Assembly (NCBI GenBank): GCA_949285145.1
Contig: CASDXQ010000015.1
Span: forward strand, 1 to 35,432
DNA length: 35,432 nucleotides
From: an uncultured Spirochaetales bacterium
Lineage (GTDB): Bacteria; Spirochaetota; Spirochaetia; Sphaerochaetales; Sphaerochaetaceae
Direction: 5' to 3'
The first letter of the stretch is position 1. Each line of letters opens with the position of its first letter. The position numbers were made by a program, and so were the translations under genes. Below the pieces are notes generated by a model. That model saw only the letters and a list, made by a program, of their open reading frames with translations. It searched no databases and had not been told where the DNA came from. Of the stretch, positions 7,566-17,900 are shown in pieces.

Positions 7566-8060
7566 ATGATCAGAGTCGAAGTTGCAAATATTGTGAAAAT
7601 GAAGACTGATGCCATAGTCAATGCTGCAAATGAAAGCCTTCTAGGCGGAGGAGGTGTTGACGGTGCGATACATGCCGCAGCAGGGCCTCTCCTTCTTGAA
7701 GAGTGCAGAAAGCTCGGAGGATGCAGGACAGGTGACGCAAAGACTACCGGTGCATACAACCTGCCGTGCAGGTACATAATCCATACTGTGGGACCTGTCT
7801 GGAGAGGAGGCTCTTACGGTGAAGATGAGAAACTTGCCTCCTGTTACCGCTCTGTGCTCAGAGAGGCCGCATTGCATGACATCCGCAGCATTGCCATTCC
7901 CCTGATCAGCACTGGAGTCTATTCTTTTCCGCGTGACAGAGCCGCACGCATTGCGCTGAGGGAACTCAAGGACTCTGATCTTGATATCACGATAGTCTGC
8001 TACTATCCCCGGGAGAGGAAGGAATACGACGAGCTTCTCAATGAAGGCATTCCTCTGTGA
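7566..8060 (+). CDS. Macro-domain protein (O-acetyl-ADP-ribose deacetylase-like)
   Basis: A 164-residue stand-alone macro domain that should bind ADP-ribose and may hydrolyse O-acetyl-ADP-ribose or remove ADP-ribose from targets, like YmdB/MacroD proteins. Motifs seen: [20 protein letters not shown] (about residues 15-34), covering the adenosine/ribose-binding loop with the catalytic Asn-Asp region; [19 protein letters not shown]; and [14 protein letters not shown] (about 117-130), the phosphate-binding loop. No Shine-Dalgarno sequence precedes the ATG. No ADP-ribosyltransferase or sirtuin is visible nearby, so its substrate is unknown. Confidence 0.93.
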   Translation: MIRVEVANIVKMKTDAIVNAANESLLGGGGVDGAIHAAAGPLLLEECRKLGGCRTGDAKTTGAYNLPCRYIIHTVGPVWRGGSYGEDEKLASCYRSVLREAALHDIRSIAIPLISTGVYSFPRDRAARIALRELKDSDLDITIVCYYPRERKEYDELLNEGIPL

Positions 8061-8131
8061 TGAGTGTGTATGGCAGGATTCTCTTTCTGCCCGGCGACAT
8101 GCAGAAATTTTGTCTTTTTCCTCATCTCTGA

Positions 8132-8160
8132 TTGACCATCATGTCCGCCATAAATAAACT
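8132..8160 (+). promoter_or_regulatory. Promoter of feoAB
   Basis: TTGACC (8132-8137), a 17-base spacer and TAAACT (8155-8160). The predicted start of transcription falls near 8167, about 18 bases before the feoAB start codon. Confidence 0.5.
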
Positions 8161-8177
8161 CAATTCCAGGAATTGAG
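8159..8177. promoter_or_regulatory. Perfect 9-1-9 palindrome at the feoAB promoter (candidate metal-regulator operator)
   Basis: CTCAATTCCAGGAATTGAG is a perfect inverted repeat of nine bases around one central base. It covers the end of the -10 box, the predicted transcription start and the beginning of the GAGG ribosome binding site (8175-8178). Its position suits repression of an iron importer. The single central base recalls the geometry of Fur-family sites, but the bases do not match the Fur or PerR consensus, so the binding protein is unknown. Confidence 0.6.
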
Positions 8178-8184
8178 GTTTTCT

Positions 8185-10533
8185 ATGAAGCTATCAGAAC
8201 TGGCAATCGGACAGGATGCCGTCATAACAAGTGTCGAGACAAAGGATGTGCCGCTTCGCAAGCACATTCTGGAGATGGGGCTTACTCCCGGGGTGGAGGT
8301 TTCACTGCTCAAGTGCGCTCCTCTAGGGGATCCTGTTGAAATACAGCTTCGCGGCTACAATCTCACGCTGCGTAAAAGCGATGCCGAGAACATAAATATC
8401 TCCGGCGTGCATGAATCGGACGCTTCTGAGGATGAGGAAGTTGTCAGAAGACGTATAAACGAGACTATCCATCCGAATCTGGGCGAGGAGCAGCCGCTTG
8501 TGCGCGGCAGCAGGAGAAAGGCGGGCACACCTCTGTCTCTTGCGCTGGTCGGCAATCAGAACTGCGGAAAGACAACTCTTTTCAATCAGCTGACAGGTTC
8601 AAACCAGCATGTGGGAAACTTTCCCGGAGTGACGGTTGACCGCAAGGACGGTCAGATACGGGGCCATAAGGAAGTGACGGTGACCGATCTTCCGGGAATC
8701 TACTCCCTTGCTCCATACACTTCAGAAGAGATCGTCACCCGCGATTTCATCATCAAGAATCAGATTGACGGGATAATAAACATCGTTGATGCAACAAATA
8801 TAGAGAGGAATCTCTACCTCACAACACAGCTCATGGAGCTGGACAAGCCGATGGTCATCGCGCTCAATATGATGGACGAGGTGAGGGAGAACGGCGGCAC
8901 AATAGACATAAACGCACTTGAAAGTGCGCTCGGTGTTCCCGTTGTCCCCATTTCCGCCAGCAAGGGGGAAGGCATAGATGAGCTCGTCGAGCACATTATG
9001 ACAGCCGCACTCAGCAGTCAGTTGCCGCGTCGTACCGATTTCTGCCTTGCTGACGGCAAGGACGGCGGAGCGGTGCACAGAGCCATCCATGCAATAATCC
9101 ACCTGATCGAAGATCATGCTGCGGCAAGCGGCTATCCTGTACGCTTCGCAGCCACACAGATATGTCAGGACGATCATCTCGTGATTGAGGAGCTCAACCT
9201 TGAAGACAACGAGAAAGACATGATCGGTCATATACTGAAACAGATGGAGGATGAAGCACATACAGACCGCATGGCGGCCATTGTGGATATGAAGTTCACC
9301 TTCATAGAAACTCTCACACGTTATTCTGTCGTGCGGCCCAGGGAAAGCAGGGAGCAGATCAGGAGCCGTAAGATAGACAAGGTTCTTACGGGAAAGTATA
9401 CGGCAATACCGTTTTTCGTCCTTGTCATGGGACTTTCCTTCTATCTCACATTCGGTCCTGTCGGCGGTTTCCTGTCGGATCTGCTTGCATATCTTATTGA
9501 GAAGCTCGGGGCTGTTGCCGGAGCTGCAATGACGGATTTCGGCGTTAATCCTGTCGTGGTCTCCCTTGTCATGGACGGAATATTCTCAGGTGTCGGCACT
9601 GTTCTTTCCTTCATGCCGTTCATTGTCGTGCTTTTCTTCTTCCTCTCCATACTGGAAGATTCAGGGTATATGGCACGTGTCGCGTTTGTCATGGACAGAC
9701 TGCTGAGAAAACTCGGCCTGTCCGGCAGAAGTTTCGTTCCCATGCTTGTGGGCTTCGGCTGTTCTGTTCCTGCAATAATGTCGGCACGCACTCTTCCAAG
9801 TGAAAGGGACCGCAAGATGACAATACTGCTGGTGCCTTTCATGTCATGTTCGGCAAAAGTTCCGATTTATGCCCTCTTCAGTGCATATTTCTTTCCATCC
9901 TGTGCTGCTTTTGTCATGATAGGACTTTATTTCGGCGGCATAATAGTCGGAATAATTGCGGCTCTTATCCTCAACAGGACATTCTTCAAAGGTGATGCGG
10001 TACCGTTCGTAATGGAACTTCCGACATACAGGTTTCCGTCTTTCATTTCCGTTGTCCGCCTGATGTGGGACAAGGCGAAAGATTTCATCACGAGAGCATT
10101 CACGATAATATTCATCGCAACGCTCATTGTCTGGTTCCTTGAGAATTTCGATATAAGACTGAATGTCGTGAGCGACTCAAGCACATCGCTGCTTGCCCTG
10201 ATCGGATCTTTCGTCGCACCGGTGTTCACCCCGCTGGGACTCAATGACTGGAGGATATCGACAAGCCTGTTCACCGGATTCATTGCAAAAGAGAATGTCG
10301 TGAGCTCGCTAACGATACTTCTTGCAGGGGAGAGCCTTTCGTCTCTCTTCAGCAGTCTGAGTGCGATAACCTTCCTCACATTCTGCCTGCTGTATACACC
10401 CTGCGTGGCTGCGATAAGCGCGGTGAAGAGGGAGCTTGGCGGCAAGATGGCACTCATCGTCGTGATCGCCCAGTGTGTCATCGCCTACCTTGCCGCACTG
10501 CTTGTGCATACAATCGGCCTGCTTTTCGTCTAG
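8185..10533 (+). CDS. feoB: Fused FeoA-FeoB ferrous iron transporter
   Basis: Imports Fe(II) across the inner membrane. Residues 1-75 form a FeoA (SH3-like) domain. After a charged linker comes the FeoB G-domain: G1 GNQNCGKT (123-130), G3 DLPG (168-171) and G4 NMMD (228-231), then a helical segment. The membrane part contains two Gate repeats, one with VGFGCSVPAIMSARTL followed by VPFMSCSAKVPIYALF, the other with FTGFIAKENVVSSLTIL. I chose ATG 8185, with GAGG six bases upstream, over an in-frame TTG at 8173 that lies inside the ribosome binding site. The product is 782 residues. The gene ends tail-to-tail with the nuclease gene, the two stops sharing CTAG. Confidence 0.97.
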   Translation: MKLSELAIGQDAVITSVETKDVPLRKHILEMGLTPGVEVSLLKCAPLGDPVEIQLRGYNLTLRKSDAENINISGVHESDASEDEEVVRRRINETIHPNLGEEQPLVRGSRRKAGTPLSLALVGNQNCGKTTLFNQLTGSNQHVGNFPGVTVDRKDGQIRGHKEVTVTDLPGIYSLAPYTSEEIVTRDFIIKNQIDGIINIVDATNIERNLYLTTQLMELDKPMVIALNMMDEVRENGGTIDINALESALGVPVVPISASKGEGIDELVEHIMTAALSSQLPRRTDFCLADGKDGGAVHRAIHAIIHLIEDHAAASGYPVRFAATQICQDDHLVIEELNLEDNEKDMIGHILKQMEDEAHTDRMAAIVDMKFTFIETLTRYSVVRPRESREQIRSRKIDKVLTGKYTAIPFFVLVMGLSFYLTFGPVGGFLSDLLAYLIEKLGAVAGAAMTDFGVNPVVVSLVMDGIFSGVGTVLSFMPFIVVLFFFLSILEDSGYMARVAFVMDRLLRKLGLSGRSFVPMLVGFGCSVPAIMSARTLPSERDRKMTILLVPFMSCSAKVPIYALFSAYFFPSCAAFVMIGLYFGGIIVGIIAALILNRTFFKGDAVPFVMELPTYRFPSFISVVRLMWDKAKDFITRAFTIIFIATLIVWFLENFDIRLNVVSDSSTSLLALIGSFVAPVFTPLGLNDWRISTSLFTGFIAKENVVSSLTILLAGESLSSLFSSLSAITFLTFCLLYTPCVAAISAVKRELGGKMALIVVIAQCVIAYLAALLVHTIGLLFV

Positions 10534-11531
10534 ATCAGGCCGAACGTGCGGGCAATGTCCTCAACGCCGAGGATGGAGAACACTTCTTCCTTAACCATGT
10601 AGAAAACTTCATTGAAACGAGTCCTGAGCCTGTCGGCGGTGCTCATTGACTCAAAGTTCTGACTGGGCGTGTAGTCTTCACTTATGCTTGAGGCGCTGAA
10701 CTGCCTGAATGACCATCTGGAAGGATCTGCCTCGCTTTCCACTATCTCCTCGATGTCATCAGGAAGAGCAGGATAGAAATCCAGCAGTGTGAGTTCCTCA
10801 ACCTCATCCACTGAGCGGACATATGCAGTGATGTCTTCTTCCGGATCATCATTGGGGAGGATGAACCCGATTGCCTTTATATCAGGATCGGTGTAATCGA
10901 GGACAACCTTGTAGTACTGATGTGGCACCGCGACCTCATTTTCTCCTATCGTTTCAAACGGGCCGTCAGTAAGTACCGGCCCTGTCACCACATATACCTT
11001 CTCGTTATCGACAGCCATCTGGCGCACGATCGCCTCGAGATCGGCCCAGAGTCCCCTGTTGAGCGCTCCTGTCTGCGGCGACATGTTCGAAAGATAGAAC
11101 GTGCCGCTCATTGCCTCTTCAGACCATTTGAAGTCGGCAGCCGGAGCCATGTGTCCCCTGTCGTAGCCGGAACCTCTGTAGTCGGCAAGAGTGGCAGAGC
11201 CTGTTCTGACAGCCTTGTCTTCCCTGAAGTTGTCCTCTCTCTCAGCATTGTCGGCAAGAACCTCATCCCTTGTAAGCTCATAGGCAACCCAGCTGGGCTG
11301 TTCTGCTTCTTCGTTGTAGCTCAGCGTATAGCCCAGGTGTTCTATTATCTGCTCGCCTTCAACAGGAGAGGGAAGTTCCAGACCTTCTATTTCTCCTCCG
11401 GCGGCAGAGAGCTTCATCTCGCTTTCACCCGGTGTGATGAGGCACAGGGCGAGGAAGATGAGGACAAGAAGAATGACCAGTATGATCAGACGCCGTGTGA
11501 TATGTCTTTTTTTCTTTGTTTTCTTAGCCAT
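10530..11531 (-). CDS. Membrane-anchored DNA/RNA non-specific endonuclease (NUC1 family)
   Basis: A sugar-nonspecific metal-dependent nuclease of the NucA/NUC1 (beta-beta-alpha metal) family. The N-terminus is very basic, then a single hydrophobic segment (about residues 14-33) should anchor or export the protein, leaving the catalytic domain outside the cytoplasmic membrane. The active-site motif is DRGHMAP (D124, R125, G126, H127), with NMSPQ (149-153) and N158 giving the metal-binding asparagine region. Length is 333 residues. AAAGGAAA precedes the ATG. Its C-terminal stop shares CTAG with the feoAB stop. A role in nucleic-acid scavenging or in defence against extracellular DNA is possible but not shown. 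Confidence 0.9.
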   Translation of the reverse strand: MAKKTKKKRHITRRLIILVILLVLIFLALCLITPGESEMKLSAAGGEIEGLELPSPVEGEQIIEHLGYTLSYNEEAEQPSWVAYELTRDEVLADNAEREDNFREDKAVRTGSATLADYRGSGYDRGHMAPAADFKWSEEAMSGTFYLSNMSPQTGALNRGLWADLEAIVRQMAVDNEKVYVVTGPVLTDGPFETIGENEVAVPHQYYKVVLDYTDPDIKAIGFILPNDDPEEDITAYVRSVDEVEELTLLDFYPALPDDIEEIVESEADPSRWSFRQFSASSISEDYTPSQNFESMSTADRLRTRFNEVFYMVKEEVFSILGVEDIARTFGLI

Positions 11532-11581
11532 TGCAATTTCCTTTCAAGAAGCTAAATGCAGAATACCGGATTTTGTAACAC

Positions 11582-12400
11582 TTAAGATGCTTCTTCTTCA
11601 AGCACACTCTTGCTGGCTGTGAAATGTACGGAGGCTGTGATGATCAGCATCTCGAGTATCATGAGGGTGATGGGCGATATTCCGTTTTTCATGAAAAGCG
11701 GTGCGCTCTCATAGGCAGAGCCACGGTAGTTCACAACGCATGCTATGAACAGGTTGTTGATTATATGGATGCCGAGTGCTTCTTCTCCTCCGCCTGAGGC
11801 AAGAGTGATGAAGAGGAATGAAAAGCCGGAGATGAAGTAATACAGGAGCAGCATCAGGCGGCTTTCCCCAGTGCTGAATTCACTTCCTCCCAGATGCAGC
11901 AGGGCAAAAACAGCAGAGGAGAATGCACAGACAAGGATTTTCTTCGGCAAGGAGACATCATAGCTTTCATAACAGAATATCCTTGCAATGAGGGTGCGTG
12001 TCAGAAGTTCTTCTGACAGACACTGCAGCGGTATCAGGATCACTGCTGAAGTGAAGAACAGAATCCTATGAAACATTGTGTGTTCTTCATACTGTGCATT
12101 GCCTTCAAAAAGGGAGAAGATGATGAGCAGTGCAAGTGTCACCGCCATGCTGAGTGCACACGTTTTCCACCTGAATTTCCCTCTGTCCGTGAAAAGCGAT
12201 AGCCATGATCTTTTCAAAAGAAGAGGGGACAGAATGATGATAGAGACCAGAATGATTATATGAGGTATATTGATGCATATGAACTGCGCATATGGTTCTC
12301 TGACTGCCGCAGTGATGAAAAAGACAGCATACGGTGTCAGGAGAATGTAAAAAAACAGGGAAATCAGTATAATCGTACATATGAGCAGTGTATGGACCAT
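11582..12400 (-). CDS. CPBP-family intramembrane metalloprotease
   Basis: A 272-residue multi-spanning membrane protein with the CPBP (CAAX protease / Abi) motifs: EELLTR (E130, E131, R135) as the EExxxR motif, FALLH (F165-H169) as FxxxH, and a later HIINN (H212-N216). The family includes Rce1-like proteases and bacteriocin self-immunity proteins; the substrate here is unknown. About seven hydrophobic segments are visible. It is followed by the nuclease gene on the same strand after a 50-base gap and is divergent from addB with a 31-base gap. No bacteriocin gene is visible nearby. Confidence 0.88.
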   Translation of the reverse strand: MVHTLLICTIILISLFFYILLTPYAVFFITAAVREPYAQFICINIPHIIILVSIIILSPLLLKRSWLSLFTDRGKFRWKTCALSMAVTLALLIIFSLFEGNAQYEEHTMFHRILFFTSAVILIPLQCLSEELLTRTLIARIFCYESYDVSLPKKILVCAFSSAVFALLHLGGSEFSTGESRLMLLLYYFISGFSFLFITLASGGGEEALGIHIINNLFIACVVNYRGSAYESAPLFMKNGISPITLMILEMLIITASVHFTASKSVLEEEAS

Positions 12401-12431
12401 ACTGACGATTGTAGCTGATTGAGGAAGTGTT

Positions 12432-14915
12432 TTGAAAGAGAGACTGTTTGAATTGCTTGATGATGAGAGAAATGTGCTTGTCGTTCCAACAGAACGGGCG
12501 GCACGTCATCTGCTTGTCTCCTATGCAATGGAGAGGAAGTGCGCTGTAGCATCTGAGAGCGTGATTTCCTTCGATACCTTCTCATCCCTTTTCCGTGAGG
12601 ACACAGGTACAAAGACTCCTGCCGGTCAGATAAGCCGCTTCATATTCTCATCTCTTTTCCTGGCTGACAAGGCTGACAGGCTGTGCTATCTGTACAATCC
12701 CTCCTTCCCCTCATCCGGTGAACGCTTTGTCTCATTCCTTTCTTCTATCCTTCCTTCCCTCGGGGGCAGCGGCAGCGTGTTTTTCTCCGATGAGCGGCTT
12801 TACAGGGATATCATGCTGATAAAGGAAAGCTATGAAAGCTTTCTTGAAAGGCACTCTCTTTATGAGGACAGCTGGCTTGAAAGATCCCCTGATCTCTTCC
12901 GCGGTGACAGTACAAGGACGTACTGTCTTGTGAATCCTGAAGCGGAAGTCAATATGATGAGACTTCTTGATGCCATAGGCAGTGCTCCTTTCATAAGGAA
13001 AATCAGTGTAACGGATGCATCTGTCCATCCCCGTATCAGAGTGTATGAGAGTGAGAAGGCCGAGCTTGCCGCACTCTTTGACGAGCTGGAAAAGCTCAGG
13101 GATGAGGGGACTGCAATGCAAGAGATAATCCTTTCCTCTCCTGAAATCAGCCGGCTGAGGCCGTATCTTGAGATAGAAGGTGCAAGGCGCGGCATACCGC
13201 TGAGTTTTGAAAGGGATGAGGATCTTCTGAAGACCAGGGTCGGAGGCTATCTTGAAAGCATAAGGGAAATAATGTCAACGGCTTTTTCCTTCTCATCGCT
13301 TGAAAGACTTTTCATGAACAATTCACTTCCATGGAGACATGAGATAAAACTTCTCAACCGTTCACTCCTGAACACCATGGTTGATCTGTCAATCACGGGA
13401 GACATGGACGGCGGCATGCTTTCCCGGCTTTCCGGATGCGGGAACGGGGAACTGGCCGCCCATTACAGGAGATTCCGCTCGGCAGTGAGGGCTGTCACAT
13501 CTGCAGGCGACGGGGACACTCTGGTTTCCTCCCTGCAGGTTATGGCCACATATCTTTTCGGGCCTGACCAGTTCCGCCTTGATGAGAAGGACAGGGACGT
13601 GTATTCATTCATCATGGACAGGCTGTCTGCATTCTCATCCCTTGCCGCAGAATGTTCCCTGAAGACGGATGGCCTTTTTTCAATTTTCATGAGCTCACTT
13701 GCAGGCATGACATACGTAAGCCGGAAGAGGAATGAAGGCATACGGGTGATGGCATACACCCATGATTACGATATGTATGTCCCATACCGCTTTGTCTTCG
13801 CACTCAGCGACGAGAACTGCCGCATGCAGAGTGCTGACTTTGATTTCCTCGGGGATTGCGAAGTAAGAGGACGCCATGTGTATGATGCAGGCAGCGCCCT
13901 GCTGAATGCATATGCCGTCTCTGCAGAGAATGTAGTTTTCTCATCAAGCCGCCAGACCTATGCCGGAAGATCATCGGTTCCATTCTTCTTCGCTCAGCAG
14001 GGTGCGGTTGATGAGAGTGCATACGATGAAGGGAAGGGATTCAGACGTATGGAAATAATGAGCTTTGTAAAGGGAAAGCGTTTCCTGCCTCTTGGAAGGG
14101 AGAAACTGTTTTCCGGCACTCTCTGTCATCCTTTGCCTCTTCCGTCAAAAGGCCTTTCATACTCATCCGTAAGCACGTATGCCATCTGTCCTTTCCGCAG
14201 TGCGATGAGCGTGATCTTCTCTCTTGAGGACAGGACATTCTCTCCATCTGACTTTGATGCGAGAAGGGCAGGCAGCCTTCTTCATGAATGCATAGAGTCT
14301 TTTCTGAGAAGACATGAGGGTGAGTACCTTCAGCATGATCTGCTTCCATCCTATGAAGATGAGATTGAAAAGCTGTTTGAAAAGCAGCTTGATGGGAGTC
14401 CTTTTGATTCATATACCCGCGGCTATCTCAAGGCTAATTACCTTGCAGGTCTTGTCAGTTTTCCATCAAAACTGATGAAGAAGACAGACGGCTCACTCAG
14501 AGCGTACAAAGTTGAGGAGACTGTGCGCACCAACACCCTGAACGGACGCATCGATGCCATCGTGTACAGCGGTGATGACATGATCCTCATTGACTTCAAG
14601 ACACGCCGCACCCCGTCCTCAAAACGCTATCAGCTGCTGATGTACCGCATGATGGTTAATGAGATGGAAGGTCATGAGTGTGTCAGTGTCTCAAACCTTT
14701 ATTACTACAAAATTGCGGACGGGACATTTGAGAATGAGGTCAGGACTTCTTCCCGCTCCCGCACTGCAGATGAGGTCATTGCGGAGATGAATGCCGACAT
14801 AGATGCTGCCGGAAACGGCTACAGAGCCGGCATCTGGCAGTGCACTGATGATTATGACAACTGTCAGGGCTGTGCGTTCCGCTGTGTGTGCAGAAGGAGG
14901 TTTGCACTGCAATGA
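12432..14915 (+). CDS. addB: AddB-like PD-(D/E)XK nuclease with Fe-S cysteines
   Basis: Probable second subunit of an AddAB-type helicase-nuclease that resects double-strand breaks for RecA recombination. The C-terminal PD-(D/E)XK domain is clear: LLHECIE helix, D708 in GRIDAI, and D721-F-K723. A cysteine set that would hold a 4Fe-4S cluster brackets it, C586 in ICPFRS and C811-x2-C814-x5-C820, as in AddB and Cas4-like nucleases. The N-terminal half looks like a degenerate superfamily 1 helicase: the Walker A position reads VPTERAARH and lacks the GxGKT signature. At 827 residues it is shorter than Bacillus AddB. It starts with TTG behind GAGGAAG (12421-12427). Its stop overlaps the addA start in an ATGA. 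Confidence 0.8.
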   Translation: MKERLFELLDDERNVLVVPTERAARHLLVSYAMERKCAVASESVISFDTFSSLFREDTGTKTPAGQISRFIFSSLFLADKADRLCYLYNPSFPSSGERFVSFLSSILPSLGGSGSVFFSDERLYRDIMLIKESYESFLERHSLYEDSWLERSPDLFRGDSTRTYCLVNPEAEVNMMRLLDAIGSAPFIRKISVTDASVHPRIRVYESEKAELAALFDELEKLRDEGTAMQEIILSSPEISRLRPYLEIEGARRGIPLSFERDEDLLKTRVGGYLESIREIMSTAFSFSSLERLFMNNSLPWRHEIKLLNRSLLNTMVDLSITGDMDGGMLSRLSGCGNGELAAHYRRFRSAVRAVTSAGDGDTLVSSLQVMATYLFGPDQFRLDEKDRDVYSFIMDRLSAFSSLAAECSLKTDGLFSIFMSSLAGMTYVSRKRNEGIRVMAYTHDYDMYVPYRFVFALSDENCRMQSADFDFLGDCEVRGRHVYDAGSALLNAYAVSAENVVFSSSRQTYAGRSSVPFFFAQQGAVDESAYDEGKGFRRMEIMSFVKGKRFLPLGREKLFSGTLCHPLPLPSKGLSYSSVSTYAICPFRSAMSVIFSLEDRTFSPSDFDARRAGSLLHECIESFLRRHEGEYLQHDLLPSYEDEIEKLFEKQLDGSPFDSYTRGYLKANYLAGLVSFPSKLMKKTDGSLRAYKVEETVRTNTLNGRIDAIVYSGDDMILIDFKTRRTPSSKRYQLLMYRMMVNEMEGHECVSVSNLYYYKIADGTFENEVRTSSRSRTADEVIAEMNADIDAAGNGYRAGIWQCTDDYDNCQGCAFRCVCRRRFALQ

Positions 14916-17900
14916 CGGAAAGAGAAGAACGCTTTGCTGCCGCTGTGAGAAAAGCCGGCGGAAAGAACATGAATGCCGAACAGACTGCAGCGATAATGAG
15001 TGATGTGAACACAGTCGTATGCGCCGGAGCCGGAAGCGGCAAGACCACCGTGCTGTCACTGCGTTTCCTCCGCCTGCTTTTTGAGGGTAAGGCCAAAGCC
15101 GATGAGATCCTGACTCTCACATTCACGCGCAAGGCTGCCCTGGAGATGAGCGAGAGGATAAAAACTCTCGTGAACTCCTGCGGCGGTATATCGCAGGAGA
15201 ACCGCGAGCTGCTTTCCCTTGCCTCCATTTCCACACTTGACTCGTTCAACTCTTCCATCGTCCGTCTGGATGCACCGCACTACGGTCTTGCCCGTGATTT
15301 TTCCGTTGAGGACAGTCTTGCCAGAGATGACAAGGTGCGACGTCTTGCGGCCGCTTTCATGGCCGATCCTGCAAACAGGAAGGAATGCCTTGCCCTCTCA
15401 CGTATATTCAGTCCCGTCTCTCTGATCTCGTCCTTCTTTTCCCTCATCGATGAAAATGTCGTGATGTGCGGCACTTACGATGCTGATGCCATAACATCAT
15501 GGCTGCGCTCCGATATCAGGAGGATTTATGACAAGCTCAAGGACAGGGCTCTGTCGCTGCTGTCCTTCATCGAAAGAGAAGGCAAGGAGAAGAACAGAGA
15601 TGCCGCATCAAAGCTGATTGAATGCGTATCCTGCGACAAAGCGCCTGATGAGAGCGTGAAATTCAACAAGGCGGGAGAAAAGATGGCAGGAGAGGCGGTG
15701 GATGAATGGAGAAATGAGATGGCAGAACGCTATGAAGGACTGCGCTCATATCTTTTCTCGGACGGGGAGGATATCCTGCAGAGTGCGCTTTCCAGGTTCG
15801 CCTCCATGCTTATTGAAGAGAAAAGGAGAACATCCTCCCTTTCATTTGACGACATCTCCCATCTCGCCGTCGATATCCTGAAGAATAACGGAAATGTCAG
15901 GAATTACTTCAAGAACCGCTACAAGTACATCATGATTGATGAATTCCAGGACAATAACTCGCTGCAGAGAGACCTGCTTTTCCTTCTTTCAGAGAAGAAG
16001 GAGCTGTGCGCTCTTCACCGCATTCCTTCCGCTGACGAGCTTGAAAGAGAGAAGCTTTTCTTTGTAGGGGATGAGAAACAGAGCATTTACCGCTTCCGGG
16101 GAGCGGACGTATCCGTTTTCAGGAAGCTTCAGGATGAGATCACGCTGCACGGCGGAGCAAGCCTGAAGCTTTCGAAGAACTACAGAAGCACACCTGTCCT
16201 GATCAGTCATTTCAACAGCATATTCGAAAAAGTCTTCTCATCATCCGATGAAGATTACAAGGCCCGTTTCGAGGAGACTCTGCCCGGCAGGGACATTGAC
16301 TCTTCCTCATCCATCGTGCTCCTGACTGCGGACAGGGACAGCATCGACACCTCTGAGAGAAGTGCGAATGAGACAGAGGCGGAAGCGGTTGCGGCCCTTA
16401 TATACCGCATGCTCACCACGGATGATTTCCTCATCGACGGAAAGCGCCCCTGTGAAAGCGATATCGCACTGCTGTTCGCCAAGTCCAGCTATCAGGTGGC
16501 ATATGAACTTGCCCTCAAGAAGAGGGGGATAAAGTATCAGGCGGGCATCAGCAAGTCCCTCATGCAGCAGGCTGTCTCTTCAGATTTCTACTCTCTGCTG
16601 CAGTATGCGCTCTATGAAGATGACAGGATCGCGCTTGCATCCCTGCTGCGCTCTCCTTTCGCACGTGTCAGCGACAGCGGCATTGCCCTGATACTCTGTG
16701 GCAGGAGCGTAGAGCTTGATGATGCTGACAGACAGAATTACGAGGCGTTTTCCGCCTTTATCGGGGATGTGAGGGAACGTCTTTTCACCTTCACCCTGCC
16801 TTTGCTCGTTTCCTATGTGTATTACGAAGGTGGTTATTATGCCTATCTCCAGATGGATGATAACCATAAGAGTTTCGAGGAGCATTATGAGTACCTTGTC
16901 TCATATGCCGTGAGCTATGAGAATGCAGGACTGTGCCTTACGGACTACCTTGCTTTCCTCCGTTCAAATCTCGGCAGCCGGGAGCGGCTTGATGAGGTAA
17001 GCGTGCTGCATGAGAAGAGGGAGGGCGTGCAGATCATGACTGTGCATTCTGCCAAGGGGCTTGAGTTTCCGATAGTGATCACGGCATCCGCGGCACTGAG
17101 GGACAATCCTGTTGAGGGTTCATTCGTGTTCTCTTATAAAGGCCGTCTCATCGCCACGGAGAACCGCGCTCTTGCCAGAGTGCTTGAAGAGGATGCGCGT
17201 GAGAGGGCGGAAGCGGAAAGCCGCCGTCTGCTGTATGTTGCGCTCACACGGGCTGAAAGGCATCTTGTTGTAAGCGGCACGTACAAGCGGAACAGGGAGG
17301 GAAGCCTTTCCTCTGTCAACGGATCTTTCTTCAATTCCTATCTTGAGGCTGCGGGCTTTGATGCTGAAAGCGGAAGTTGCTCTCTTGCCGGTATGAGGGT
17401 TCTTGACACATCAGAACTCGCATCATCGCAGTGCGTGAAAGCGATTGAGGATCATTCTCCTCTTTCACAGCTTGAAGAAGCCTCATTCTCTTATTCTGAG
17501 AAGCCTTTTGTCTCAATACCTCCGACCATAAGGCCGAGCGAAGGAGAAGATCTGAAGGATGAAGAGATCACAGTACTTGAGAGCTTTCCCTCCGATTCCC
17601 TTTATTCAGATGAAGAGGCATCGCTTTTCGGCACGGCTGTCCATGCTTATCTTGAGTGTGCGCTGAAGGGTATGGACACACAGAGTGTGTTCAATCGGGA
17701 ATTCTTCTCATCCTCCGTTATAAGGAACGATCTTGTCTCAATGGCTGACAATTTCCTCTCATCTGATTTCTGCAGGAAAATAATGGAGTATGATTATGAA
17801 TGCGAGTACCGTTTCTTCTCATACAGCAGCGATCATGATGCAGTATGGGAAGGTGTGATGGATCTTGTTGTGGATATGGGTGACAAGGTGCTCATTGTCG

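Noticed and set aside
8072-8091. Possible terminator GGCAG/CTGCC after the macro-domain gene
   Set aside because: Only five base pairs and no T-tract directly after the stem.
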